This document shows positions 54,018-62,273 of a stretch of DNA of 64,000 nucleotides, in pieces; positions within the stretch are counted from its first letter, which is position 1; the number at the start of each line of letters is the position of its first letter. Under the pieces are notes generated by a model, which did no database searches, was not told the origin of the DNA, and saw nothing but the letters and a program-made list of their open reading frames with translations. This DNA comes from Acidovorax sp. 107 (GTDB lineage: Bacteria; Pseudomonadota; Gammaproteobacteria; Burkholderiales; Burkholderiaceae_C). Where the stretch lies: the NCBI RefSeq assembly GCF_003058055.1, contig NZ_QBTZ01000001.1, forward strand, positions 3,862,001 through 3,926,000. Reading direction: 5' to 3'. Position numbers and translations under genes: made by a program.

Positions 54018-55790
54018 ATGAAAAAAAATGTTCTCTCTCTGAGCATCGCTGCCATGATTGGTGGTCTGGGTTTTGCTGGGGCTGCATCTGCTGGTGTCGC
54101 TTATCAAACGGCGGCCGTGGCCTCCGCTGCTGGCGCTGCCGCTGGCCTGACTGCAACGACTGCAACTGTGTTGCAAGTGAGCCCTGACGGCATTGGTCAC
54201 AATTTGGTTGTGCCTTATTACTCCGTGCAAGAAGGTAACGGCACCCTGCTGAGCCTGGTGAATACTGATACTAAGAACGGCAAGGCGGTGAAGGTGCGCT
54301 TCCGTGGTGCAGCTAACTCTGACGACGTGTTCGACTTTTCGTTGTTCCTGTCGCCTGGTGACGTGTGGACGGCCAACGTGAGCAAGGATACTGCCACGGG
54401 TCTGGCTCAAATCTACGTTCCAGACAACACCTGCTCTCTGCCTCGCCGTGCTGTGCTGAACGCAACGAAGTTCAAGACCGATCGCGTGTTCGGTGCTACC
54501 GATGCTGCAAAGGCCGGCGAAACTTTGGAAGGTTATGTTGAAATTTTCAACATGGCTGACATTCCTCCAAAGGTTCCAGGTGCTACTGGTGTTGCTGATG
54601 AAGCTGCAGTTGCTTTGATCGATAACGCTCTGTTCACCGCTATCAAGCATACTTCTGCTGGTACCAACCCTTGCGGCTTGGCCGCTAGTGATTCCGCTCT
54701 GCCTGCTGCTGTGCTGAAGCTGGCTGCTGATCCTACGCTGACGGACATCACCGGTGCTGTTGCTGCTGCTGCCGACCGTACCGCTCTGCTCAACCACGGT
54801 CTGTGGGCTCCTTCGACGGGCTTGACCGGCTCTTGGACGATTTTGAACATCGCCGGTGCATCCGTGGCTTGGTCTGGCAACATGACTGCTGTGGAAGCTC
54901 GCGTGGCTGCTGGTGGCGCTCCTGGTCTGGGTCGCGTCGTGTTCTCCCCCCAGAAGGACACCACAGTTGCTGCCACCGCTATCAACTCGCTGACTTCCGA
55001 TCCTCTGCTGCGTAACACCGGTGTGGCGCCTTCGACGGCTATCATTGAAGCTGCTCAGTACGATCTGCCTGACATGTCGACGCCTTATCTGACGGCTGTC
55101 GCCATCACTGCTGCTGGTGTTGCTGCTGCTGCTCCAGGTACCACTGCGAGCGACGCACCTGTGCTGCAAGCCAAGCTGCTGACACAAGCCCTGGCTGTCA
55201 AGAACGTGCTGAACGAGTATGTGACCAACTCTGCCATCTCGGCTGCTACGGATTGGGTGTTCTCCATGCCTACCCGTCGCTACGCTGTGGGCGTGAACTA
55301 CAAGTTTGCCGCTCCTGCAACAGGCCCGAGCGCAGTGTTCAATGCATCCGCTGCTCAGCAAATCACGGTTGGCAATGACGTTTCTCCATACTTCACGGCT
55401 GTGAACACGAAGATGGGCACGGGCGGTACTTCGGGTAACCCAACGTACCAAGCTTGCGTGGAACCCGGTGGTGCCGTGACCGCATACGATCAAGAAGAAG
55501 CCACGGCTTCTGGCGAGTTCGTGGTGTCGCCAGGCACGACCAAGAAGGTTGTGTTCTGCGGTGAAGTCAGCATCCTGACGTTCAACGCAACGTCTTCGCT
55601 GCAAGCCAAGATCGCGCCTAAGAACATCGATGCTGGTTTCGTGAACGGCTGGTTGAACATCAACACCGCTGGTTTGGCCAACGCTGGTCTGCCAATCGTG
55701 GGTAGCTCGTTCGTGAAGATGACGGGCCCTGTGGTTGCTGGCAAGTCCACCAACTTCAGCCTGACCCAACCCCACCGCTTCACGCGTTAA
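54018..55790 (+). CDS. Abundant exported surface-type protein (S-layer-like candidate)
   Basis: 590 residues. A Sec signal peptide KKNVLSLSIAAMIGGLGFAG ends near ASAGV. The mature protein is rich in Ala, Thr, Val and Gly. It has a conserved-looking N-part (ISPDGIGHNLVVPYY-like: VSPDGIGHNLVVPYYSVQEG, then LLSLVNTDTKNGKAVKVRFR) and four widely spaced Cys (NTCSLP, NPCGLA, YQACVEP, VFCGEV) that could form disulfides. Codon use is sharply biased (GCT for Ala, CTG for Leu) and unlike its neighbours, pointing to very high expression. It has an own ribosome site, a 5' stem-loop and a strong terminator. No membrane anchor or PEP-CTERM is seen. I know related proteins only as cell surface proteins of unknown function; it sits between a type II secretion operon and a foldase. 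Confidence 0.8.
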   Translation: MKKNVLSLSIAAMIGGLGFAGAASAGVAYQTAAVASAAGAAAGLTATTATVLQVSPDGIGHNLVVPYYSVQEGNGTLLSLVNTDTKNGKAVKVRFRGAANSDDVFDFSLFLSPGDVWTANVSKDTATGLAQIYVPDNTCSLPRRAVLNATKFKTDRVFGATDAAKAGETLEGYVEIFNMADIPPKVPGATGVADEAAVALIDNALFTAIKHTSAGTNPCGLAASDSALPAAVLKLAADPTLTDITGAVAAAADRTALLNHGLWAPSTGLTGSWTILNIAGASVAWSGNMTAVEARVAAGGAPGLGRVVFSPQKDTTVAATAINSLTSDPLLRNTGVAPSTAIIEAAQYDLPDMSTPYLTAVAITAAGVAAAAPGTTASDAPVLQAKLLTQALAVKNVLNEYVTNSAISAATDWVFSMPTRRYAVGVNYKFAAPATGPSAVFNASAAQQITVGNDVSPYFTAVNTKMGTGGTSGNPTYQACVEPGGAVTAYDQEEATASGEFVVSPGTTKKVVFCGEVSILTFNATSSLQAKIAPKNIDAGFVNGWLNINTAGLANAGLPIVGSSFVKMTGPVVAGKSTNFSLTQPHRFTR

Positions 55791-55803
55791 TGGTTGAGGT
55801 TCT

Positions 55804-55823
55804 GATTGCCGCGTGCGGCAATC
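55804..55823 (+). repeat. Small perfect hairpin before the terminator
   Basis: GATTGCCGC and GCGGCAATC are exact inverse copies with two bases between, just after the surface protein stop. It may protect the 3' end or aid termination together with the hairpin that follows. Confidence 0.5.
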
Positions 55824-55829
55824 AAGCAT

Positions 55830-55857
55830 AAGGCGGGGGCTTGCCCCCGCCTTTTTT
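55830..55857 (+). terminator. Strong rho-independent terminator of the surface protein gene
   Basis: GGCGGGGG and CCCCCGCC pair around a CTTG loop (55832-55851), extended by AA/TT, with six T residues. Confidence 0.93.
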
Positions 55858-55899
55858 CATTGTGTAACTGATTGATTGATGTTTCTTTTCGGAATGAAC

Positions 55900-56805
55900 A
55901 TGCTCACAGTACGTATCTCTGTCGGCCGGATCTTTTGTGCGGCTATTTGCTCTTTCGCACCGCTGTTGGTGTCGGCCCAATATGCACTGGTACAGGGGCC
56001 TGTGGGGCAAGTGACTGATGCAGATGTGATGGCGGATGCCGCTACGCGTATCTCGGATACCGCTCGCGCAACCGTGCTTTCCCGTCCGGACAACGTGGGT
56101 CAGCTGGCATCCAATGTGTATGTGCAGCGCGCCATGGCGGTGGAGGCTGAGCGCAAGGGGCTCACTGCAGGTCGAGAGTCTGCTGCAGCACTGGCGTTGG
56201 CCCGTGAAAAGGCCATGGCGGATCTTTATTTGGCCGATTTTGATAAAAGCCATCAGCCAAGCGAAGCCGCATTGTTGGCTTACGCCCAGTCCACCTACAG
56301 GGCGGTCGATGGCAAGCAGTTGGACGCTCCAGAACGGACTCGCGTTCGGCATATTTTGTTGAAGCAGAAGTCCCCCGAAACGCGTGCCCGTATCGAGCAG
56401 ATACTGAGTGATGCAAGGGCGGGCAAAGACTTTGCGCAACTGGCCAAGGATAATTCCGAAGACACGGGGAGTGTGGCCCAGGGTGGTGACATAGGGTTTG
56501 TCACTGAGGGCAGCACTGTCGTGCCGTTTGAAGAAGCGATGAAGGGGCTCAAGACGCCCGGGGACCTGAGTGATGTGGTCGAGACGCAGTTCGGCTATCA
56601 CATTATTCGCCTGGAAGAGAGGCGTTCTGCGGGCAAACGTGGTTTCGACGAAGTACGCGAACAATTGTTGATGCAGGCGCGGACGGCGTTGTTGCGTGAA
56701 GCACGTGCAAAAGAAGCGCAGCGCTTGCAAGAGGGCATGAAAGTGAATGAGGCGGCGGTCAATACGTTTTCCTCGAAATTCAAACCTTCGGATTTCACCC
56801 GTTGA
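55900..56805 (+). CDS. Periplasmic PpiC-type peptidyl-prolyl isomerase
   Basis: 301 residues from the ATG at 55900; ATGs at 55894 and 55879 are alternatives, but GGA six bases upstream favours 55900. A signal peptide (FCAAICSFAPLLVSAQ) is followed by a helical SurA_N-like domain (about 30-140) and a parvulin domain (RVRHILLKQKSPETRARIEQ, DTGSVAQGGDIGFVTEGSTV, TQFGYHIIRLEERR). It would help fold exported proteins. It lies right behind the surface protein gene, separated by a strong terminator, and may be its dedicated foldase. A C-terminal helical stretch follows the parvulin domain. Confidence 0.9.
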   Translation: MLTVRISVGRIFCAAICSFAPLLVSAQYALVQGPVGQVTDADVMADAATRISDTARATVLSRPDNVGQLASNVYVQRAMAVEAERKGLTAGRESAAALALAREKAMADLYLADFDKSHQPSEAALLAYAQSTYRAVDGKQLDAPERTRVRHILLKQKSPETRARIEQILSDARAGKDFAQLAKDNSEDTGSVAQGGDIGFVTEGSTVVPFEEAMKGLKTPGDLSDVVETQFGYHIIRLEERRSAGKRGFDEVREQLLMQARTALLREARAKEAQRLQEGMKVNEAAVNTFSSKFKPSDFTR

Positions 56806-56910
56806 AATTTCTGTTTTTGCGTGACCCGGCTTTACTGTTCACCTGTATTTTTTTGGAAACAGGCGACCGTGCATTGACGCAGATCTCCTATCGTTTTGGA
56901 AATGGTTTAC

Positions 56911-57717
56911 ATGCCGCGTCCAGCGCTTGCGGTTGATGCGCTAGCCATCTGGCGTGCGCGCAGCTTGCTTTGGGTGCTTGTGCGTCGTGAAGTAGCGGCA
57001 AGACACGCCGGTACCGCCGCAGGCGTCATCTGGCCCTATTTGCAGCCGTTACTCACGGTAGCTGCGTACTACCTGGTTTTTGACGTGGTGTTTTCGATGC
57101 GTCTGGGTGACGGGGCGCCTGCACGTGCGGTTGGTACCTTCCTGATCGTGGGCGCCTTGCCGTGGATGGCGTTCTGCGACGCTGTCTCGCGCGGTATGAA
57201 CAGCCTGCTGGAAGCCGGTGGATTGCTGCAAAAGAATTCACTGCCGCCAGTGCTCTTCGTGACGCGGGCGGTGTTGGCCAGCGCACTTATCTATGGGCCG
57301 CTGCTACTGCTCATTGCACTGGCATACGCGCCGTTGCACCACTTCGGCGCGTCGATGCTGGCGGTGCCCGTGCTGTTGCTGCTGTTGGTGGTACTGGCGT
57401 GGCTACTGGCTTATTTGTTCGCCATTTTGGCGGCAGCGCTGCGTGACGTGGTGCAACTGGTGGGCTTTCTGTTGTCGGTGGGCATCTATCTTTCGCCCAT
57501 CCTCTTTCCGCTGTCTATGTTCCCGCAAGGTTGGCAATGGATGCTGTGGCTCAATCCCGTGACAATGGTGGTCGTGGGCTTGCAAGCGGTGCTGCTGCAA
57601 GGTGCATGGCCACCACTGACCGTATGGGGTGTGTCTGCTGTGTGGCTGGCTGGTCTGGCACTGGTGCTGAATGGCGTGGTGGCTCGTAGCCGCGATCAGC
57701 TAGTGGATTGGCTATGA
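56911..57717 (+). CDS. wzm: O-antigen/polysaccharide ABC transporter permease (Wzm)
   Basis: 268 residues with six hydrophobic helices of the ABC-2 type. WVLVRREVAARHAGTAAGVI and WPYLQPLLTVAAYYLVFDVV start the family core. YLSPILFPLSMFPQGWQWML and LNPVTMVVVGLQ are the C-terminal signature. It exports undecaprenyl-linked glycan with Wzt. The ATG at 56911 is preferred since GGA lies at a proper distance. It overlaps wzt by four bases. Confidence 0.92.
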   Translation: MPRPALAVDALAIWRARSLLWVLVRREVAARHAGTAAGVIWPYLQPLLTVAAYYLVFDVVFSMRLGDGAPARAVGTFLIVGALPWMAFCDAVSRGMNSLLEAGGLLQKNSLPPVLFVTRAVLASALIYGPLLLLIALAYAPLHHFGASMLAVPVLLLLLVVLAWLLAYLFAILAAALRDVVQLVGFLLSVGIYLSPILFPLSMFPQGWQWMLWLNPVTMVVVGLQAVLLQGAWPPLTVWGVSAVWLAGLALVLNGVVARSRDQLVDWL

Positions 57718-58961
57718 ACAGCAATAGCAATCAGGTGGCTATGTCGACTGAAGTGGTGTTGCGCGTATCAGGCCTGGGCAAGGAATATCGTCTATACACC
57801 AGCCCCCGAGAACGCTTCAAGGCGCTGTTCAGTACGCGTACCCGCCATCGTAGCCACTGGGCGCTGCGCAACGTATCGTTCGAGCTGCGTCGCGGTCAAT
57901 GCATTGGCGTGATAGGCGACAACGGCGCGGGCAAAAGTTCGCTGCTTAAGCTGTTGGCCGGCACGATGCAGCCGAGCGCAGGCACATTGGAACGTGTGGG
58001 CCGAGTGACGGCTATTTTGGAGTTGGGGGCGGGGTTCCATCCAGAGTTCAGTGGGCGTGACAATTTGTATTTTGGTGGCAGCCTGATCGGCATCAGCCAT
58101 GAGGAGATGGCACGCCTAGAAGCGGGCATCGTGGAGTTTTCCGAGCTGGGCGAGGCGATGGAGCGGCCGGTGAAGACGTATTCGTCGGGCATGACGGTAC
58201 GCCTGGCCTTCGCGTTGGTGACGGCGGTGCAGCCGGATGTACTGATCATCGACGAGGCGCTTGCCGTTGGTGACCAGCATTTTCAAAAAAAATGCGTGGA
58301 GCGCATCATGGCGTTTCGTGAGAATGGCTGCACCATCTTGTTCTGTTCGCACAGCTTCTACCATATACGGCGCCTTTGCGATGCTGCACTATGGTTGAAG
58401 CACGGCGAATTGGTGATGCAAGGGCCGACAGAGGATGTGGTTTCGGCCTACGAAGTGCACTCGCGGCTGCGAGAAATGCCAGAATCTGTGGAGACACCGC
58501 AGCTTGAGTTGCCGGCAAATGTGCCAATTCCTCAAGTCTCCAGTCAACGCTTGGGCGCCCGTATCGTCGCCCTGACGATTGATCAGACAGATGCGTCAGA
58601 GCCGCCGCTTTTGCAAGGGGCAGATCTTCGCGTTCGCCTTACGGCGCAGTTAGAGGGGACTGATGAAATGCCCCATGTGCTTGTGATGTTGGAGCAGTTC
58701 CAGGGGCACGGCATTACATCCGATTCCTCACGCGCTGATGGTGCCCAGTTGACGCGGCTGCCCAATGGGGATTGGCAAGCTGTTCTTACGTACCCTGGTC
58801 TTCCGTTGCACTCGGGTGAATATGTCCTTAGCGCATACCTGTTCGATACCGCGGGCGTAGTGGTCTACGACGAGTGGTACCAGCATGCGCGATTCCGGTA
58901 CGTAAATCCACAGTTGACGCCGGGGCTCGTGCGATTGCCTCACTACTGGGGAGAGGCGTGA
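57714..58961 (+). CDS. wzt: O-antigen ABC transporter ATP-binding protein with C-terminal glycan-binding domain (Wzt)
   Basis: 415 residues. Walker A GDNGAGKSS, signature KTYSSGMTVRLAFALV and Walker B VLIIDEALAVGD form the N-terminal ATPase (about 15-240). The C-terminal about 150 residues are a beta-sandwich (RLGARIVALTIDQTDASEPP) like the Wzt domain that recognises the finished, end-modified O-antigen chain. Together with Wzm it shows that a surface polysaccharide is made by the ABC route. The end overlaps the next gene by four bases (GTGA). Confidence 0.93.
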   Translation: MNSNSNQVAMSTEVVLRVSGLGKEYRLYTSPRERFKALFSTRTRHRSHWALRNVSFELRRGQCIGVIGDNGAGKSSLLKLLAGTMQPSAGTLERVGRVTAILELGAGFHPEFSGRDNLYFGGSLIGISHEEMARLEAGIVEFSELGEAMERPVKTYSSGMTVRLAFALVTAVQPDVLIIDEALAVGDQHFQKKCVERIMAFRENGCTILFCSHSFYHIRRLCDAALWLKHGELVMQGPTEDVVSAYEVHSRLREMPESVETPQLELPANVPIPQVSSQRLGARIVALTIDQTDASEPPLLQGADLRVRLTAQLEGTDEMPHVLVMLEQFQGHGITSDSSRADGAQLTRLPNGDWQAVLTYPGLPLHSGEYVLSAYLFDTAGVVVYDEWYQHARFRYVNPQLTPGLVRLPHYWGEA

Positions 58962-59851
58962 TTCCCAAGGTCTGGCGCCGGATGCGCGTGGAAGCGCGCG
59001 ATGCGTTGGAGTTGGTGCTGTTGCCAGGTCTGGCAGCAGTGCTGCCGTGGCCTGTAGCATTCCGTTTGTTCAAAGCGCTGGCCCTCTGTGGATGGCTTTA
59101 CCGCGAGCCTTGCCTGCGCGCACTTACGCTGGCACGTGGGATGGGAATGGTCAGGGACGAAAAGGTCTGGTTGCAGGAACGTCGATTGATTACCCTGATT
59201 GATCACGCTGACCATTACCTATTCCGATGCCGTACGAATCGTTGGATGCATAGATTCGTGGAGGTATCAGGCCAATGGCAGCCTGCAGGCAAACCCGGAC
59301 TTCTGGTGACGTTTCATTGGGGGCTGGGACTGTGGAGCCTCCGGCACGCTGCTACCGAGGGTCTGCACCCCCACATGCTGGTGGCTGCGACTGAGGGGCC
59401 GCCATTTCAAGGACGATGGTTCCTGCATCGTTACATCAAGGCACGCATGGACACTGTGCAGCGTGCCAGCGGCAGACCCGTAATCTACGCGCAGGGCGGT
59501 TTGCCAAAGGTGCTTGATACTTTGGCTGCCCAGGAGCAAGTGCTGGTGGTGTTGGATGTGCCTCCCGATCAGGTAGCAAAGACACGGAGGGTGAGTCTTT
59601 TGGGGCGGTCGGTGAATGTTCCTAGGGTATTGCCATCCTTGGCGGTGCAGCAGAAAGTTCCGGTGACGGTTGTGCTGATGAACGTGGATATGCAAACTGG
59701 ACTACGCTTACTAGATCTTGAAATTCTGGAGCCTGGAAATAATGAGGACGAGTTGACCAAGGCGCTGTTTGAACGACTGGAGCGGGTGATGCTGTTGCGA
59801 CCGGCGTCTTGGCATCTGTGGGGTGAGGCGCAACGTTTTTTTGCCGATTAG
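58958..59851 (+). CDS. LpxL/HtrB-like acyltransferase-fold protein lacking the acidic catalytic residue
   Basis: 297 residues. The layout matches lauroyl/myristoyl transferases: a helical start, then PGLLVTFHWGLGLWSLRHA, and RRVSLLGRSVNVPRVLPSLA near the phospholipid-binding block. The HX4(D/E) catalytic pair is not complete: after H120 the position of Asp/Glu is Leu (HWGLGL). It may bind lipid without transfer, use another acid residue, or belong to a related family. The GTG at 58958 follows GGGGAGAGG and overlaps wzt. It lies between the exporter and a methyltransferase, so a step in lipid-linked glycan or O-antigen work is likely. Confidence 0.72.
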   Translation: MIPKVWRRMRVEARDALELVLLPGLAAVLPWPVAFRLFKALALCGWLYREPCLRALTLARGMGMVRDEKVWLQERRLITLIDHADHYLFRCRTNRWMHRFVEVSGQWQPAGKPGLLVTFHWGLGLWSLRHAATEGLHPHMLVAATEGPPFQGRWFLHRYIKARMDTVQRASGRPVIYAQGGLPKVLDTLAAQEQVLVVLDVPPDQVAKTRRVSLLGRSVNVPRVLPSLAVQQKVPVTVVLMNVDMQTGLRLLDLEILEPGNNEDELTKALFERLERVMLLRPASWHLWGEAQRFFAD

Positions 59852-59866
59852 GAAGATTCTCAATAT

Positions 59867-60469
59867 ATGCATGCAAGTTCACTAGCCCATGTGCAGGGGC
59901 TGGTTCACAAATATCTTTCAGCCAGCACAGGCAAGCCGCTTAACATCATTGACATAGGCAGCTATGACGTGAATGGCAGCTACAAGCAGTTCTTTTTACA
60001 CCCTGCATGGAGATATGCAGGGGTGGACTTAGCCGCCGGGCCGAATGTGGACGTGGTGCTGCAGTCGCCCTACCGCCTTCCGTTCACCAGCCATTCGGTG
60101 GATGTGATTGTCTCGGGCCAAGCGTTCGAGCACGTGGAATTTTTCTGGCTGACTTGGATGGAGATGACGCGGGTGCTCAAGCCAGGAGGGGTCATCTTTC
60201 TGCTGGCGCCATCGAGAGGGCCAGAGCATCGTTACCCGCAGGATTGCTGGCGCTTTTACCCCGATGCCTATCGCGCGCTTGCCAAATACTCGAGTATGGA
60301 GTTGCTGCAGGTCAGCACGGATTGGGCGCCGCACGCGGATCCTGAGAGCGCGCCCTGGGGCGACACTGTGGGCGTATTCCGCCAGCCGCCGCTCTCTTTG
60401 GCACAACGCTGGCGCCGCCAGTTGATGCAACAACTGCGGTATTGGACGGTGCCCGGCTACCGCACATGA
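59867..60469 (+). CDS. SAM-dependent methyltransferase
   Basis: 200 residues, class I Rossmann. NIIDIGSYDVNGSYKQFFLH gives motif I and the first strand, YAGVDLAAGPNVDVVLQ the acidic loop, and RVLKPGGVIFLLAPS the typical post-core segment. The target is unknown. Wzt-linked clusters often carry a methyltransferase that caps the O-antigen and signals chain end; the position just behind wzt fits that role. It overlaps the next gene by four bases. Confidence 0.87.
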   Translation: MHASSLAHVQGLVHKYLSASTGKPLNIIDIGSYDVNGSYKQFFLHPAWRYAGVDLAAGPNVDVVLQSPYRLPFTSHSVDVIVSGQAFEHVEFFWLTWMEMTRVLKPGGVIFLLAPSRGPEHRYPQDCWRFYPDAYRALAKYSSMELLQVSTDWAPHADPESAPWGDTVGVFRQPPLSLAQRWRRQLMQQLRYWTVPGYRT

Positions 60470-61989
60470 GGCGAGGTACTGCTGCATGGCTGGTCGTGCT
60501 GGCAATGCTGTCGGCGGGGTTGCGCTTTCATGCGCTGGATAGCCAGGGCCTCTGGTCGGATGAATTATTCTCCGTTTCCATCGTTACTCAGGTGGGTGAA
60601 GGCCGTCCTTGGTATGACTATGTACAGAAGGTCTTTCCAGATTTGCGGATCGAGGATTCCGCCTTGACTTGGAAGGCTGGGGAAAACTCGCCGCCCTTAT
60701 TTGAACTGCTGCTGTGGCTGTGGACCCTGGTATTTGGAACTTCGGATTTTGCCGTACGTGCGCTCAGCGCCGTGGCAGGAAGTCTGGCGCCGTTGGTGCT
60801 TTTTGCCGGGCTAAGGCGCCCCTTGGGCGGTTTTGCTGCTGGTGCCGCTGGGCTGCTGCTGGCGCTGGCGCCTTCGGCAGTGGCTCTCGCGCAGGAGGCG
60901 CGAGGCTACGGACTCCTGATGCTGCTGGCAACCTGTGCTGTGGTGCGGTTGGTGCGGTATGCCTTGCAGGCGGAGCCACAGCGCATCGGGCTGGATGTGA
61001 CCCTGTATTTGTTGCTGTCGTACACGCATTACACTGGACTGGTGCTCGCGTGTGCCCTGGTGGCGGTACGGTTTGCGATGGCATGGTGGCAGGATAAACC
61101 TCTGCGCGAGTTCGGATGGTTTGTGGCGGTGCCGGTGTTGTTGGCGCCTTGGATGTACCTGAACTGGTTCTCCATGGCAGCGACAGGTACAGGGCGCTTT
61201 GGCTGGCGTGACTATGACTGGCCGGATGTGTGGTCACTGATGTTGCCCAAGGCAGCAGGATTTCTCATGCCGGGCCTGCATACCCTGTGGGGGCTTCTCG
61301 CCTTGGCATTTGTGGGAGCGTTGTGGAAATGCCGTCGGTCGGATGCGTGTCGGCGGGATGCGCGATGGTTGTTGGTGGCGGCGTTCGCGGGTATGGTAGT
61401 GGCGCATTTTGGCTATGGCATCTACACGGCATTTCATGCCAGGGTGTGGCACGAGCGATATTTCTCAGCCATGCTCCCGGTTGGTATTGCACTGTTCGCT
61501 TTGCTGTTCTCGCTGGCGGAGCCGCGCAGAGGGTTGTCTGGTTTGGTCGTGCTGCTCGGATGTGCTGCCAGCTTGCAGGTTGTGCTGACCTCTTACCACA
61601 AACCGTGGAAGGAGGAGTACCGTGAGGCATCGCGCTTCATTGCGCGGTATGCCCAAGGCTCTCCTACGGTGGTGGCTACCTGGGCTCCCAATGCCATCTA
61701 TTTCAACTACTATCTGCGGGGTTTCATGGCCGAGGCGGGTAGGCCGTATAGCCTGACAACGGTGGGAGTCCAAGACGACGTGCCGCAGGGCGTGGATGCG
61801 CTTTGTCAGCGCCCCTGGGCGGCCGGGGAACAGGTGGTGTTGTTCCAGCACCAGATGCATCGACTTTATTTCGACTTGGTAAAACGCCGATGTGTTGGAG
61901 CGCTGCGCTGGGTCTCTGGACAAGAGTTCAGGGGCGTCTTCGTAGATTTCTTTGAGGCTGTGCCACAGGGCCCAACACCGAGGGGTTGA
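60466..61989 (+). CDS. GT-C type membrane glycosyltransferase (ArnT/PMT-like)
   Basis: 507 residues, about eleven hydrophobic helices. GLWSDELFSVSIV near the N-terminus holds the Asp-Glu pair of GT-C enzymes on the first periplasmic loop. NSPPLFELLLWLWTLVFGTS, ALAQEARGYGLLMLLATC and SYTHYTGLVLACALVAVR are also family-like. It uses a polyprenyl-phosphate sugar on the periplasmic side to decorate a lipid, glycan or protein. The acceptor cannot be told. Overlap with the methyltransferase gene suggests one operon from wzm on. Confidence 0.85.
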   Translation: MRRGTAAWLVVLAMLSAGLRFHALDSQGLWSDELFSVSIVTQVGEGRPWYDYVQKVFPDLRIEDSALTWKAGENSPPLFELLLWLWTLVFGTSDFAVRALSAVAGSLAPLVLFAGLRRPLGGFAAGAAGLLLALAPSAVALAQEARGYGLLMLLATCAVVRLVRYALQAEPQRIGLDVTLYLLLSYTHYTGLVLACALVAVRFAMAWWQDKPLREFGWFVAVPVLLAPWMYLNWFSMAATGTGRFGWRDYDWPDVWSLMLPKAAGFLMPGLHTLWGLLALAFVGALWKCRRSDACRRDARWLLVAAFAGMVVAHFGYGIYTAFHARVWHERYFSAMLPVGIALFALLFSLAEPRRGLSGLVVLLGCAASLQVVLTSYHKPWKEEYREASRFIARYAQGSPTVVATWAPNAIYFNYYLRGFMAEAGRPYSLTTVGVQDDVPQGVDALCQRPWAAGEQVVLFQHQMHRLYFDLVKRRCVGALRWVSGQEFRGVFVDFFEAVPQGPTPRG

Positions 61990-62273
61990 TCGTCTGTTGA
62001 TTGATTATTGAATGGCGGCAAATGTTCAGCGTTGTGTAGTCGTGTCTTTGGCTTAGGCAAACTACAGCGATACCCCGCGTGTCGCCCACGTTTATAACGT
62101 GCCCAGGGCTGTGCAGGGTGCGCTAGAGATTCTGGTGGAATCGCGTGGTTCACCAAATTCGAGAGTTGCAGTAGTTTCCTCGCCAGAGCGGTGATGGCGC
62201 CACCCCCTCAGGGATTCTTCAAGATGTTCCAGATCCAAGCGCCTGCTCCGCAATGCTGCGGAGAGGGCAAGCC
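61990..62273. other. Convergent intergenic gap
   Basis: About 284 bases between the GT-C transferase and the minus-strand glycosyltransferase. I see no gene, terminator or repeat that I can support here. Confidence 0.55.

Noticed and set aside
54003..55829. 608-residue open frame opposite the surface protein gene
   Set aside because: It arises because the sense gene almost never uses Leu/Ser codons that give antisense stops. Its product is Ser/Arg/His-rich without domains.
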